Below are positions 46,970 through 56,378 of a DNA stretch of 64,000 nt, piece after piece (positions within the stretch are counted from its first letter, which is position 1; each line of letters opens with the position of its first letter). The notes under the pieces were generated by a model. That model worked only from the letters and a program-made list of their open reading frames with translations, searched no databases and was not told where the DNA came from. The translations under genes and the position numbers were made by a program. The stretch covers positions 1 to 64,000 of the forward strand of contig CAXXGT010000011.1 in assembly GCA_963664045.2 (NCBI GenBank), read 5' to 3'. This DNA comes from JAPPHA01 sp963664045 (lineage in GTDB: Bacteria; Pseudomonadota; Alphaproteobacteria; Rhodobacterales; Rhodobacteraceae).

Positions 46970-47767
46970 TCAACCGGCGTCCCGCCCGACCGGCCGGCGA
47001 TTATTGCGGCCCGATACCGAATCCTTTGCCGGCCTGATCATGCCGTCAAGAACTTCCAGAGGTTTGCGGACTGCTTCACCTATTCCCTGGATCGCGGGTG
47101 AATGCTGGCGTTTCGAGACCTCCACGATCAGGACGCCTGCCGCAATCGGCACCGGCAACTGGTGGCTGAACCTCTCCCAGTATCTTGCCGTTCGAAGCCA
47201 GAACGGCTTGTGACTTGGCAGCATGTACAATGCGGAAATATGTTTTTCCGGGGTGAAACGGTGGTTCTGCAGAAGCGATTCGAGTTGCATCAGGCTGTAT
47301 GGCCGGCCAAATCCGAACGGGGTGGCGTCGCGCCGCGCCCAGAGCCCGGACCGGTTCGGGACGACAAACACCGCCCGTCCTCCCGGACCCAATGTTCTCC
47401 AGATCTCCTCGATGAGGGCGGTCGGATTGTCGCTCGTTTCCAGCCCGTGCAAGACGACCAGACGGTCGATGAAACCCGTCGCGACCGGCCAGCGCGCTTC
47501 ATCGACGAGAACCGAACGATTGCCCCCGTCCCGATGAGAACGTGGCCAGGAAACGACACCCTGCTGCGCCGGCATGAGGCTGAGCACACGGCGAGATGAC
47601 GAAAGAAACGGGCGAAGGACAGGAGGTGTAAATCCGAATCCGGCGATGGTCTGGCCTCTTGTATCCGGCCACAACTTCATTATTTGATCTCTCAGCGCCC
47701 GCCTCGCGATGCTGCCGAGCCCCGTCGCGCTGTAGAAATTTCGGACCTGCTCGACGTCCAGATGCAT
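46970..47767 (-). CDS. Class I SAM-dependent methyltransferase-like protein
   Basis: The 265-residue protein starts HLDVEQVRNFYSATGLGSIA and contains the methyltransferase post-motif region EEIWRTLGPGGRAVFVVPNR plus FGRPYSLMQLESLL. The glycine-rich motif I is weak (IAGFGFTPPVLRPFL), so SAM binding may be atypical. In alphaproteobacteria a gene of this family commonly lies divergent from gloB, as here (71-base gap). The acceptor is unknown. The ATG at 47767 fits the family start. Confidence 0.8.
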   Translation of the reverse strand: MHLDVEQVRNFYSATGLGSIARRALRDQIMKLWPDTRGQTIAGFGFTPPVLRPFLSSSRRVLSLMPAQQGVVSWPRSHRDGGNRSVLVDEARWPVATGFIDRLVVLHGLETSDNPTALIEEIWRTLGPGGRAVFVVPNRSGLWARRDATPFGFGRPYSLMQLESLLQNHRFTPEKHISALYMLPSHKPFWLRTARYWERFSHQLPVPIAAGVLIVEVSKRQHSPAIQGIGEAVRKPLEVLDGMIRPAKDSVSGRNNRRPVGRDAG

Positions 47768-47838
47768 TGCCTTGACTCGTGGTATCGACAGGAGTTTTGT
47801 TGAATTCCAGACCATAACGACAGGAGGATCGAAACTCC

Positions 47839-48606
47839 ATGACCCTTGAAGTCAACGTTGTCCCGTGCCTTTCCGACAATTACGCCTACCTGATCCGGGA
47901 GACGGCGACCGGCCAGACCGCGGTGGTCGACGTACCGGACGCGGCACCGGTACTTTCTGCCCTCGATGAGAAAGGCCTGGCGCTCGATCGGATTTTTCTC
48001 ACCCACCACCATCAGGATCACGTCGAAGGGGTCGAAGCCGTGCGTTCCAGAACCGGTGCGAAGGTCGTCGGAGCTTCGAGCGACGCGCATCGGCTACCGG
48101 CGCTCGATGTCGCGGTGTCCGAAGGTGATTCGGTTCGACTCGGCAAAACCGCTGCGGAAGTGATCGATGTATCGGGACACACGGTCGGGCACATTGCCTA
48201 TGTATTCGGAACGGAGAACTGGGCGTTTACCGGTGACAGCCTGATGATGATGGGTTGCGGCCGGGTATTCGAAGGCACATTCGAAATGATGTACCAAAGC
48301 CTTGCCCGGTTCCGGAACATGTCCGACGAGATGCTCATCTGTTCGGGTCATGAATACGCAGAGTCGAACGCACGGTTTGCACTGAGCATTGAACCGGACA
48401 ATCCGGATCTCCTGGAACGCGTGGCATGGATTCGCCGCACTCTCACCGCAGGTTCGCCTACCGTTCCTTCACCTCTTGGTATCGAGCGCCTGACAAATCC
48501 GTTTCTCCGGTGCGAAGTGCCATCGGTCAGGTCGGCTCTTGGCATGGAGTCGGCTTCGGGCGCGGAGGTCTTCGCGGAACTCCGAAAACGCAAGGACAGC
48601 TTCTGA
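47839..48606 (+). CDS. gloB: Hydroxyacylglutathione hydrolase (glyoxalase II)
   Basis: The 255-residue metallo-beta-lactamase-fold enzyme has the metal-binding THHHQDHVEG, the second His region VSGHTVGHIAY, the bridging Asp in FTGDSLMMMGCGR and the third His in CSGHEYAESNARFA. It hydrolyses S-lactoylglutathione to lactate and glutathione in methylglyoxal detoxification. The ATG at 47839 follows CAGGAGG at 47820-47826. The next gene begins 36 bases later, in the same direction. Confidence 0.95.
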   Translation: MTLEVNVVPCLSDNYAYLIRETATGQTAVVDVPDAAPVLSALDEKGLALDRIFLTHHHQDHVEGVEAVRSRTGAKVVGASSDAHRLPALDVAVSEGDSVRLGKTAAEVIDVSGHTVGHIAYVFGTENWAFTGDSLMMMGCGRVFEGTFEMMYQSLARFRNMSDEMLICSGHEYAESNARFALSIEPDNPDLLERVAWIRRTLTAGSPTVPSPLGIERLTNPFLRCEVPSVRSALGMESASGAEVFAELRKRKDSF

Positions 48607-48641
48607 TCGCACGGCTGTGGTTGATCGCAAACGCCTGTCGC

Positions 48642-49391
48642 ATGCATGCGGTTATCCTTCTGAAGAGGACACTGCTGCTGTTTTACGGTCCGTTTGCCTT
48701 TTTGTTCGTGGCCCTGGCACCCGTTTTCTGTTCCCGGAAAAAGGGTTTTCGCGGCTGGTACTGGCGTGTTGCGCGCCGGTTGAACAAGGTGCTTCTGGAC
48801 GCGTTGAGCATCAGGGTGGAGATCGACGATGAAAGCCGTGCAAAACTGGCCGACACAAGCGGCCCTCTGATCATTGCGAACCATAAAAGCCACCTTGACG
48901 GGCTCACCCTGGTTTCAGTGACGCCGAACAGTCGGCACATTACCTTTGGCGCCAAGATCGAGTTGACAAGAATTCCCTTTTTCCGCCGTGGCTTTGCCGG
49001 CGCGGGCATTCTGATCGTTGACCGGAAGGCCGGGAAATCTGCTTTGCAGAGCTTGATCAGGGAATATCGGGCTGCCGATCCAAGGGTTTCGCTGGTCCTG
49101 TTTCCGGAAGGGACGAGGGTAAACGAGAAGGGCTTGGGAAAATTCAAGGCCGGGGCCGTTGCGATCGCGCAGACGCTGGGAAAGAACATTCAGCCAGTGT
49201 GCATATTCGGAACCATGGATCTCATGCCGCGTTACAGGATGATTCCGAAGGCAGGCACCATACGGGTACGCGTGCTGGACGAATTTGCGATCTCGGGGGA
49301 AATTCCCGTCGGCGACCAGCTGCAAAAACTTCAAACATACATGTCTGATCGATATTCCGAACTTGAAACGCGCCTGAACGCCGAACCGTGA
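48642..49391 (+). CDS. 1-acyl-sn-glycerol-3-phosphate acyltransferase-like protein
   Basis: The 249-residue protein has an N-terminal membrane segment (LLFYGPFAFLFVALAPVF) followed by the PlsC domain: the HxxxxD motif in ANHKSHLDGLTL, FGAKIELTRIPFFRRG, and the glycerol-phosphate motif LFPEGTRVNEKG. It would acylate lysophosphatidic acid or a related lipid at the inner membrane. The ATG at 48642 is the likely start; an in-frame TTG 21 bases upstream is possible. Confidence 0.88.
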   Translation: MHAVILLKRTLLLFYGPFAFLFVALAPVFCSRKKGFRGWYWRVARRLNKVLLDALSIRVEIDDESRAKLADTSGPLIIANHKSHLDGLTLVSVTPNSRHITFGAKIELTRIPFFRRGFAGAGILIVDRKAGKSALQSLIREYRAADPRVSLVLFPEGTRVNEKGLGKFKAGAVAIAQTLGKNIQPVCIFGTMDLMPRYRMIPKAGTIRVRVLDEFAISGEIPVGDQLQKLQTYMSDRYSELETRLNAEP

Positions 49392-49819
49392 CGGCCCTCA
49401 CGGGATCGCGGAATCTTCAATCCAGGGATGCCGCCGCCGTACCCGCCTTTCCTTGAACGAACGAAATACAAATCCGACCGCAACACGGCACAGGCGTTTG
49501 GCGCGAGGCCCGATATACGAAGCATCCACGCCGCCGCCAGGAACTCCGTCCATTTCGGGTCCGGCCGCATCCCCGTTCGCGGAGTCCTCGTACCGGCCCT
49601 TGCGCAGTGTCATCAAAGACCTTCTCACCCGTGTTGACCCGGCACCTGTCGACCGGTTGCAGGAAGTCTTGGGACCGGGACATCAACGAAATTTGCCGTG
49701 ATTTGCGAAATCGCCTCCAAGGCCGTATCCTGTTCGATGAAGTACAGAAACAGCAGCCGCGTGGATGGACAGGACCTGTTCACCGGTTGACGGTGGACGA
49801 CGAGAAAAGGGTTCACGAC
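49392..49819. other. Region between plsC-like gene and clpA; no clpS seen
   Basis: About 430 bases precede clpA. The clpA frame is open back to 49607 but that extension has no ClpA similarity. I looked for a clpS gene, which often sits just upstream of clpA, and found no matching frame on either strand. Confidence 0.45.
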
Positions 49820-52150
49820 ATGCCGACGTTTTCATCGAGTGTTGAGGCCGCGATACACACCGCATTCGCCTACGCCAACGCACGTCGTCACGAATTTGCG
49901 ACGCTGGAGCACATGTTGCTGGCGCTCGTCGACGATCGAGACGCCGCGCGGGTCATGAAGGCCTGCGATGTCAGCCTGGCAAGGTTGCGCCAGACCCTGA
50001 TTCATTACCTCGATGGAGAACTTTCGGACCTCGTTTCCGGAGCGGAAGGAACCGAGGCATCACCAACCCGCGCCTTTACCCGCGTCATCGAACGGGCGAT
50101 GACCCATGTCGACAATTCGAACCGGGACGAAGTGACGGGCGCAGACCTGCTCATCGCCATATTTTCCGAGCGCGAGTGCCACGCGACCTATTTCCTGCAG
50201 CAACAGGACATGACGCGTTACGATGCGGTCAACTTCGTTTCGCACGGCATCGCCAAGAAGCCTGGATTTCGCGATGTCAGACCCGTCGCCGGAGCCGGCG
50301 AAGTCGAGGAAATTCCGGCGTCGGCCGAGGACGCCGGACAAGCTGAACCGGGAACCAGCGAAATCGAAAAATTCTGCGTCAACGTGAATCAACGCGCCCG
50401 GGACGGAAATCTCGACCCGCTGATCGGGCGGAACCACGAAATCGAACGTTGTGTCCAGGTCCTGTGCCGCAGACGAAAGAACAACCCGATCCTGGTCGGG
50501 GACTCGGGTGTCGGGAAAACCGCGATTGCCGAGGGCCTGGCATACAGGATCGTCTCGGGAGAAATCCCCGACATACTTTCCGACACGACCGTGTTTTCGC
50601 TTGACATGGGTGCCGTCCTTGCCGGCACCCGGTATCGCGGAGATTTTGAACAACGCATGAAATCCGTCATCTCGGAGCTTGAGAACCATCCGGATGCAAT
50701 CCTCTTTATCGACGAGATTCATACCGTCATCGGTGCCGGCGCCACATCCGGCGGGTCCATGGATGCTTCAAACCTGCTGAAGCCACCATTGCAGAATGGC
50801 CGACTCCGGTGCATAGGATCGACGACGTATAAGGAATACCGTCAGTACTTCGAAAAGGACCGTGCACTGTCACGCAGATTTCAAAAGATCGACGTGAACG
50901 AGCCAAGTTCGGAAGACACCATCAAGATTCTGATGGGACTTCGTCCCAGCTTCGAAAGTCACCACGGAATTCGATACACGACCGAGGCGATCAAGCTGGC
51001 CGTCGACCTGTCGGCCCGGCACATCCACGACAGAAAACTTCCCGACAAGGCCATCGACGTGATCGATGAGGCCGGAGCCAAACAGCACGTCGTGCCACGA
51101 AGGCGAAAACGCAAGACCGTGGGCGCCAGGGAGATCGAGGAAGCGGTCGCCAAGCTTGCACGCATCCCGCCAAAACGCGTGTCAAAGAGTGACAGCGAGT
51201 TGCTCGTGGACCTCGAGGGGACCCTCAAGCGGACCGTATTTGGTCAGGATGTGGCAATCGAGGCGCTGGCGTCGGCCATCAAGCTTGCGCGTTCCGGCCT
51301 TCGGGAACCGGAAAAACCCGTCGGCAACTACCTGTTCACGGGTCCAACCGGGGTCGGCAAGACGGAAGTCGCTCGCCAGCTGGCGGAGGCCCTGTCGGTC
51401 AAGTTGCACCGCTTCGACATGTCCGAGTACATGGAACGGCACGCCGTTTCGCGGTTGATCGGAGCCCCTCCAGGATACGTCGGGTTCGACCAGGGGGGAT
51501 TGCTGACAGACAGCGTGGACCAGCACCCGCATTGCGTGCTGTTGCTTGACGAGTTCGAAAAGGCTCATCCTGACGTCTACAATATCCTTCTCCAGGTCAT
51601 GGACTATGGCAAGCTGACCGACCACAACGGCCGGACAGTCAACTTCGGGAATGCCATTATCATCATGACCTCGAACGCCGGGGCCGCGGAACTCGAAAAG
51701 ACCGCCATCGGGTTCGGCAGGGACAGCAGGGAAGGCGAGGATACCGCCGCCGTCGAGAGGATCTTCTCGCCCGAGTTTCGCAACCGCCTCGATGCGATCA
51801 TCAGTTTCAACCCCTTGTCGCGCCCGGTCATCCTGAAAGTTGTCGAAAAGTTCATTCACCAACTCGAGGCGCAACTCATGGACCGGAACGTGGAGGTCGT
51901 TCTGTCTGCGCCAGCCGCCGACTGGCTTGCGGAACACGGTTACGACACAAAGATGGGTGCGCGTCCTCTCGCCCGCCTTATCCAGGATCGGATCAAGAAA
52001 CCGTTGGCCGACGAACTCCTGTTCGGCAAACTGGTCAAGGGCGGAACCGTCAAGGTCGGGGTGAAAGACGGCGAACTGGTGATTACGTGCGAGCCGCCCC
52101 GAAACCGGCAGTTGTCGAAAGACGAGTCGCCTCTTTTGATCACAGAATGA
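49820..52150 (+). CDS. clpA: ATP-dependent Clp protease ATP-binding subunit ClpA
   Basis: The 776-residue AAA+ unfoldase has the N-domain (VEAAIHTAFAYANARRHEFA), first Walker A GDSGVGKT near residue 228, its Walker B LFIDEIHTVIGAG, the second-ring Walker A GPTGVGKT near residue 508 and Walker B VLLLDEFEKAHPDVYN. A long middle domain is absent, which separates it from ClpB. It unfolds substrates and feeds ClpP. The ATG at 49820 follows AAGG at a slightly long distance. It converges with the long coiled-coil gene. Confidence 0.95.
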   Translation: MPTFSSSVEAAIHTAFAYANARRHEFATLEHMLLALVDDRDAARVMKACDVSLARLRQTLIHYLDGELSDLVSGAEGTEASPTRAFTRVIERAMTHVDNSNRDEVTGADLLIAIFSERECHATYFLQQQDMTRYDAVNFVSHGIAKKPGFRDVRPVAGAGEVEEIPASAEDAGQAEPGTSEIEKFCVNVNQRARDGNLDPLIGRNHEIERCVQVLCRRRKNNPILVGDSGVGKTAIAEGLAYRIVSGEIPDILSDTTVFSLDMGAVLAGTRYRGDFEQRMKSVISELENHPDAILFIDEIHTVIGAGATSGGSMDASNLLKPPLQNGRLRCIGSTTYKEYRQYFEKDRALSRRFQKIDVNEPSSEDTIKILMGLRPSFESHHGIRYTTEAIKLAVDLSARHIHDRKLPDKAIDVIDEAGAKQHVVPRRRKRKTVGAREIEEAVAKLARIPPKRVSKSDSELLVDLEGTLKRTVFGQDVAIEALASAIKLARSGLREPEKPVGNYLFTGPTGVGKTEVARQLAEALSVKLHRFDMSEYMERHAVSRLIGAPPGYVGFDQGGLLTDSVDQHPHCVLLLDEFEKAHPDVYNILLQVMDYGKLTDHNGRTVNFGNAIIIMTSNAGAAELEKTAIGFGRDSREGEDTAAVERIFSPEFRNRLDAIISFNPLSRPVILKVVEKFIHQLEAQLMDRNVEVVLSAPAADWLAEHGYDTKMGARPLARLIQDRIKKPLADELLFGKLVKGGTVKVGVKDGELVITCEPPRNRQLSKDESPLLITE

Positions 52151-52211
52151 TCCACCTGCGCGTGGTGGCGCGGCCGTACCGTTGCACAGGTTCGCCGCGC
52201 GTTCGTGACGC

Positions 52212-55200
52212 TTAGCGTTCGGTGAATTTCAGCTCTATCCTCCGGTTCCGGGCAAGGGATTGAGGATCGTCGCTCTCCGAGATCGGCCGGTGTTCGCCGA
52301 ACCCGGTCGCGGCCAGGCGGTTGGCAGGGATCCCCAGTTCGTCGATCATGTAGCGAACCACCGAGAGCGCCCGCGCCTGGCTCAAGTCCCAGTTGTCATC
52401 GAAAAACTCGTTCGCCCGAACCGGCATCTTGTCCGTGTGCCCGTCAACCCGAAGAACCCAGTCAACCTCCGGCGGGATCTTCCCCGCAACATCCCTGATG
52501 ATCTCCGCAACCCGGCGGATCTCGTCCTTCCCCGTATCCCCGAGAACATCCGAGCCCACCTCGAACAGGATCTCCGATGAAAACGCGAAACGGTCCCCGA
52601 CAATGCGCACACCTTCGCGGCCACCGAGCACATCCTGCAACTGGGCCAGGAACTCCGAGCGAAAGCGCCTGAGGTCCTGGGCCTCGGCTTCCAGGCGCCT
52701 GCGTTCCCGCTCCTCCAGGTCCGCGCGCTTCTTCTGCTCCGCGGCCACACGGGCAAGCGCCTGGTTGAGGTCCTTCCCCAGGCTGGCAATCTCGACCCGT
52801 GCCTCAGCGTCCTTCGCACCCGCGGCATCAAGCAACCCCTGAAGCTCGTTCAGCTGTTCACGGAGTTCCAGGATCTGCCGGTTCAACAGCGCCACGGACC
52901 GCGTACGCTCCCGGGAAACGGACCGCTCTTCCTTGCGCTGGGCACTGACCAGTCCGAACTGTTCCTCGAGCCGTGCCAACTCCGTGCGGGTTGCCGACGC
53001 GTCGGAACGGGCATCCTCGGCAGCGCTCTCCGCCGCCGTCAGCCTCGCCAGCACCTCTTCTGCCTTCTTCCGCTCCTCCTCGAGCGCCAGCGACATGGCG
53101 GTGAGTTCGTCCTCGGAATCCCTGAGCCGGCGGCGAAGTGCCTCCGCGGCCGCAGCCTCCGCCAGCCTCGCCTTCTCGGCCTCGCTCAGGCCTTCCAGTG
53201 CCCGGCGCAACTCCGCGCGTGTCAACCCGGTCGTCCGCCGTGCCTGGTCCCGCTCGGCCTCGGCCGCCCGTACCACTTCCCGCGACTCCTCCAGCGCCGT
53301 CCGGCTGGCGGAAAGGTCGGATTTCAGCGATCTGACTTCCCGGCTGAGTGCAACAAGCTCCTCTTCGAACGCGGTCAACCTCTGCTTGAGTGCGGCGAGT
53401 TCGTCATCCCTGGCCGCAATGGCCGATCGCGCCGTGTCCAGCTCGCCGTCACGCTCGGACAGAACCGCCAGCAGTCTTTCGATATGGTCCTGGCTGGAGC
53501 GGGCTCCGGCACGGACCTCCGAGAGTTCCTCGCGAGCACTCGTCAGGTCCGCCCGCATATCGGCGAGGAGACCGAGCGTTCTCGTCAGCTCCTCCCGGAC
53601 TTTCCCTATTTCATCCAGGGTGTTCTCCAGGTCAGCCTGCGAAACCGAATACTGCGCGCGAACCGTCGCGAGATTGCCCAATGCTTCCTCGAGTTCGCCC
53701 TGTGACTGGCCGAGGTCGCCCTGGGCAGCCGTCAACAGGGCCTGCACGTCCGAGGTTTCCGCACGCGCTGCCTCCAGATCTTCCCGGGTCTTTTCAAGGT
53801 CCGCCCGTGAAACCGAGTATTGCGTGCTAATCTGCGAGAGTTCCTCAAGGGTCTCCAGCAGTTCGTCCTGCGACAGGCGGAGGTCGCCCTGGGCAGCCGC
53901 CAACCGGGTCTCCACGTCCGTCGATTCCGCACGCGCTGTCTCCAGGTCTTCCCGGGTTCTTTCCAGGTCCGCCCGTGAAACCGAGTACTGCGTGCGAATC
54001 TGCGCAAGTTCCTCAAGGGTCTCCAGCAGTTCGTCCTGCGACAGGCGGAGGTCGCCCTGGGCAGCCGCCAACCGGGTCTCCACTTCCGTCGATTCCGCGC
54101 GCGCTGCCGCCAGGTCTTCCCGGGTTCTTTCAAGGTCCGCCCGTGAAACCGAGTACTGCGCGCGAATCTGCGCAAGTTCCTCCAGGGTTTCCTGAAGTTC
54201 GCCCTGCGACAGGTCGAGATCACCCTGGGCGGCCGTCAACAGGGCCTGCACGTCCGTCGATTCCGCACGCGCCGCCGCCAGGTCTTCCCGGGTTCTTTCC
54301 AGGTCCGCCCGTGAAACCGAGTATTGCGCGCGAATCTGCGCAAGTTCTTCCTGGGTTTCCTGAAGTTCGCCCTGTGACTGGCCGAGATCACCCTGGGCGG
54401 CCGTCAACAGGGCCTGCACGTCCGTCGATTCCGCACGCGCCGCCGCCAGGTCTTCCCGGGTTCTTTCCAGGTCCGCCCGTGAAACCGAGTATTGCGCGCG
54501 AATCTGCGCAAGTTCTTCCTGGGTTTCCTGAAGTTCGCCCTGTGACTGGCCGAGTTCGCCCTGGGCGGCCGTCAACAGGGCCTGCACGTCCGTCGATTCC
54601 GCACGCGCCGCCGCCAGGTCTTCCCGGGTTCTTTCCAGGTCCGCCCGTGAAACCGAGTATTGCGCGCGAATCTGCGCAAGTTCTTCCTGGGTTTCCTGAA
54701 GTTCGCCCTGCGACAGGCCGAGTTCGCCCTGGGCGGCCATCAAACGGGTTTCCGCGTCCGTCGTTTCTGCGCGGGCCGCCGCCAGGTCTTCCTGTGCTCT
54801 TTCCAGGTCCGCCCGTGAAACCGAGTACTGCGCGCGAATTTGGGCGAGTTCCTCCAGGGTTTTCTGCAGTTCGTCCCGCGAGCGGCCGAGTGCGTTCTGG
54901 GCAGCCGTCAACAGGGTTTGTACGTTCGCGGTTTCCGCAAGTGCCGTCGCCAGTTCTTCCTGAGTCTTCTCGAGGGCTGCTTGGGACACCGAGTACTGCG
55001 TGCGGATTTGCGCAAGTTCTTCCCGGGTTTCCGTCAGCTCGCCCTGCGACTGGCCGAGTTCGCCTTGAGCAGCAGTCAACTGGGTTTGCGCTTGTGTAGC
55101 TTCCGTACGGGCCGCTGTCAGCTCATCCCGTGTTCCTGTCAGTTGTTGACGAATCCTCTGGAGGTCGACTCGAATTGCAGACAACTCCTGGCGCGTGGCA

Positions 55201-56375
55201 TCGAGCCTCGCTCCAAGTTCGGATGCCGACGATCGGCTGGCGTCGAGTTCATCGCGTGTCTGGTTCAAGGCCAGCTCGAGGTCAGTCTCAGACTGCCGAC
55301 TCTGGGCAAGTTCCTTCCGAACGGCTTCAAGCAGGGTTTCGAGCGCAGCCATCCTGCTCCTGACTTCAGTGATCTCCAGCCGCGCTTCCTTGAGCCCGGC
55401 TTCCAGGCTGGTCGCTTCAGCATGGCTCTGTTCCAGTTCGGACCGGGCCTCGGTCAGGCTCGCCTCGAGTTCGGCAACAGTATTTTTTCTACCTTCCAGT
55501 TCGCTTCTGGTAACGGAAAGCAGAGTCTCGAGTTCGGCAACGTTTTTCCTGTTACCTTCGAGTTCGCTACGCGTATCCGACAGCAAGGCTTCGAGTTCCG
55601 AAATCACGTTCAGGCTGGACGCGAGTTCGGTCCTTGTCTCCGAAAGATCGGACTCGAGCCCGGACACCACCTGGCGCGCCGACTCCAGTTCGGAATTCGA
55701 GCCGGCAAGCAATCCGAGCGCCTCTTCCAGCGACAGTTCGTTCTCATGAACTTCGGTACGCAGTTCGGCAATGAGCGCTTCGAGCGCATCTCGGCGCGCC
55801 GCGGCCAGGCGCGCCTCTTCAGCCTGAACGTCGATCTCCTGCCGAGCGTTCGCCAGTGCGATACGGAATGCTTCATTCTGCGAGACTACGGTCTGTCGCG
55901 CACTCTCGAGGATATCCATCTCGGCGAGCAGCTGGTCGTTGCGGCCTTGCAGGCTCTTCCGTTGCGCGATCAGGGAGGCAACCTGTTCTTCAAACGATAC
56001 GATGACCGTGCGCAACTCGAGCAGCTCTTCCGACTGTTCGGAGTTTTCGGCCAGGAGCGCGTCGATTTCCCTTTTCTGAGTCGCGACCGTTGCGTTGGTT
56101 TCATCGAGCGTAGACTGGAAGAGAACGAGTTCTTCCTGCAACCGGTTTTCGTTGCCCTGTGCGAGTCCCAGTGCAGTGGACAGTTCATTGACCTGTCGGG
56201 ACAGGCTGACGAGTTCCTCGTCCTGCCCGGAAATCGTTTCCTGCAGAACGAATTGCACGATCATGAAAATCGACAGGACGAACATCAACAACAGAAGGAG
56301 AGCCGTCATCGCGTCCACGAAGCCGGCCCAAATGGTGTTTGTCACACCGTTTCTGGATTTTCGTAACAGAGCCAA
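52212..56375 (-). CDS. Giant coiled-coil OmpA/MotB-type peptidoglycan-binding protein
   Basis: The 1387-residue protein has one transmembrane helix near residues 15-45 with an acidic residue at its start (IWAGFVDAMTALLLLLMF), as in MotB/TolR-type partners of proton channels. Residues of about 50-1240 are almost entirely predicted coiled coil rich in Glu, Leu, Arg, Gln and Ala. The C-terminal ~130 residues form an OmpA-like peptidoglycan-binding domain (RFAFSSEILFEVGSDVL, VDGHTDKMPVR, LSQARALSVVRYMID, GFGEHRPI, NRRIELKF). The coiled coil holds seven 21-residue and nine 56-residue repeats. The channel gene ends four bases upstream, implying a two-gene operon. Related alphaproteobacterial proteins are usually much shorter; the function of the pair is unknown. 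Confidence 0.88.
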   Translation of the reverse strand: MALLRKSRNGVTNTIWAGFVDAMTALLLLLMFVLSIFMIVQFVLQETISGQDEELVSLSRQVNELSTALGLAQGNENRLQEELVLFQSTLDETNATVATQKREIDALLAENSEQSEELLELRTVIVSFEEQVASLIAQRKSLQGRNDQLLAEMDILESARQTVVSQNEAFRIALANARQEIDVQAEEARLAAARRDALEALIAELRTEVHENELSLEEALGLLAGSNSELESARQVVSGLESDLSETRTELASSLNVISELEALLSDTRSELEGNRKNVAELETLLSVTRSELEGRKNTVAELEASLTEARSELEQSHAEATSLEAGLKEARLEITEVRSRMAALETLLEAVRKELAQSRQSETDLELALNQTRDELDASRSSASELGARLDATRQELSAIRVDLQRIRQQLTGTRDELTAARTEATQAQTQLTAAQGELGQSQGELTETREELAQIRTQYSVSQAALEKTQEELATALAETANVQTLLTAAQNALGRSRDELQKTLEELAQIRAQYSVSRADLERAQEDLAAARAETTDAETRLMAAQGELGLSQGELQETQEELAQIRAQYSVSRADLERTREDLAAARAESTDVQALLTAAQGELGQSQGELQETQEELAQIRAQYSVSRADLERTREDLAAARAESTDVQALLTAAQGDLGQSQGELQETQEELAQIRAQYSVSRADLERTREDLAAARAESTDVQALLTAAQGDLDLSQGELQETLEELAQIRAQYSVSRADLERTREDLAAARAESTEVETRLAAAQGDLRLSQDELLETLEELAQIRTQYSVSRADLERTREDLETARAESTDVETRLAAAQGDLRLSQDELLETLEELSQISTQYSVSRADLEKTREDLEAARAETSDVQALLTAAQGDLGQSQGELEEALGNLATVRAQYSVSQADLENTLDEIGKVREELTRTLGLLADMRADLTSAREELSEVRAGARSSQDHIERLLAVLSERDGELDTARSAIAARDDELAALKQRLTAFEEELVALSREVRSLKSDLSASRTALEESREVVRAAEAERDQARRTTGLTRAELRRALEGLSEAEKARLAEAAAAEALRRRLRDSEDELTAMSLALEEERKKAEEVLARLTAAESAAEDARSDASATRTELARLEEQFGLVSAQRKEERSVSRERTRSVALLNRQILELREQLNELQGLLDAAGAKDAEARVEIASLGKDLNQALARVAAEQKKRADLEERERRRLEAEAQDLRRFRSEFLAQLQDVLGGREGVRIVGDRFAFSSEILFEVGSDVLGDTGKDEIRRVAEIIRDVAGKIPPEVDWVLRVDGHTDKMPVRANEFFDDNWDLSQARALSVVRYMIDELGIPANRLAATGFGEHRPISESDDPQSLARNRRIELKFTER
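53565..55076 (-). repeat. Nine tandem 168-bp repeats (56 residues each)
   Basis: The tyrosine codon of a YSVS motif recurs exactly every 168 bases from 54995 down to 53651. The consensus unit starts TAAQGELGQSQGELQETQEE and continues LAQIRAQYSVSRADLERTRE, then DLAAARAESTDVQALL. The middle units (about 54237-54740) are nearly identical at the DNA level, whereas the first, second, eighth and ninth have drifted. All units keep the frame. Confidence 0.95.
55158..55598 (-). repeat. Seven 21-residue (63-bp) repeats in the same coiled coil
   Basis: Successive 21-residue blocks follow a pattern like ELEALLSDTRSELEGNRKNVA, each three heptads long. The blocks are more diverged than the 168-bp repeats, so they look older. 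They precede the 56-residue repeats in the protein. Confidence 0.8.
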
Positions 56376-56378
56376 GGC

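Noticed and set aside
49607..49819. N-terminal extension of ClpA
   Set aside because: ClpA N-domains begin at the PTFSSSVEAAI segment; the upstream 71 codons have no homology and no better ribosome binding site.
53565..55076. CRISPR-like or satellite interpretation of the 168-bp repeats
   Set aside because: There are no spacers; units are contiguous, in frame and part of a coherent coiled-coil protein.
53975..56366. Long repeat-containing frames on the forward strand opposite the coiled-coil gene
   Set aside because: Their repeats are just the complement of the 168-bp units. The reverse-strand protein has a membrane segment, heptads and an OmpA domain.
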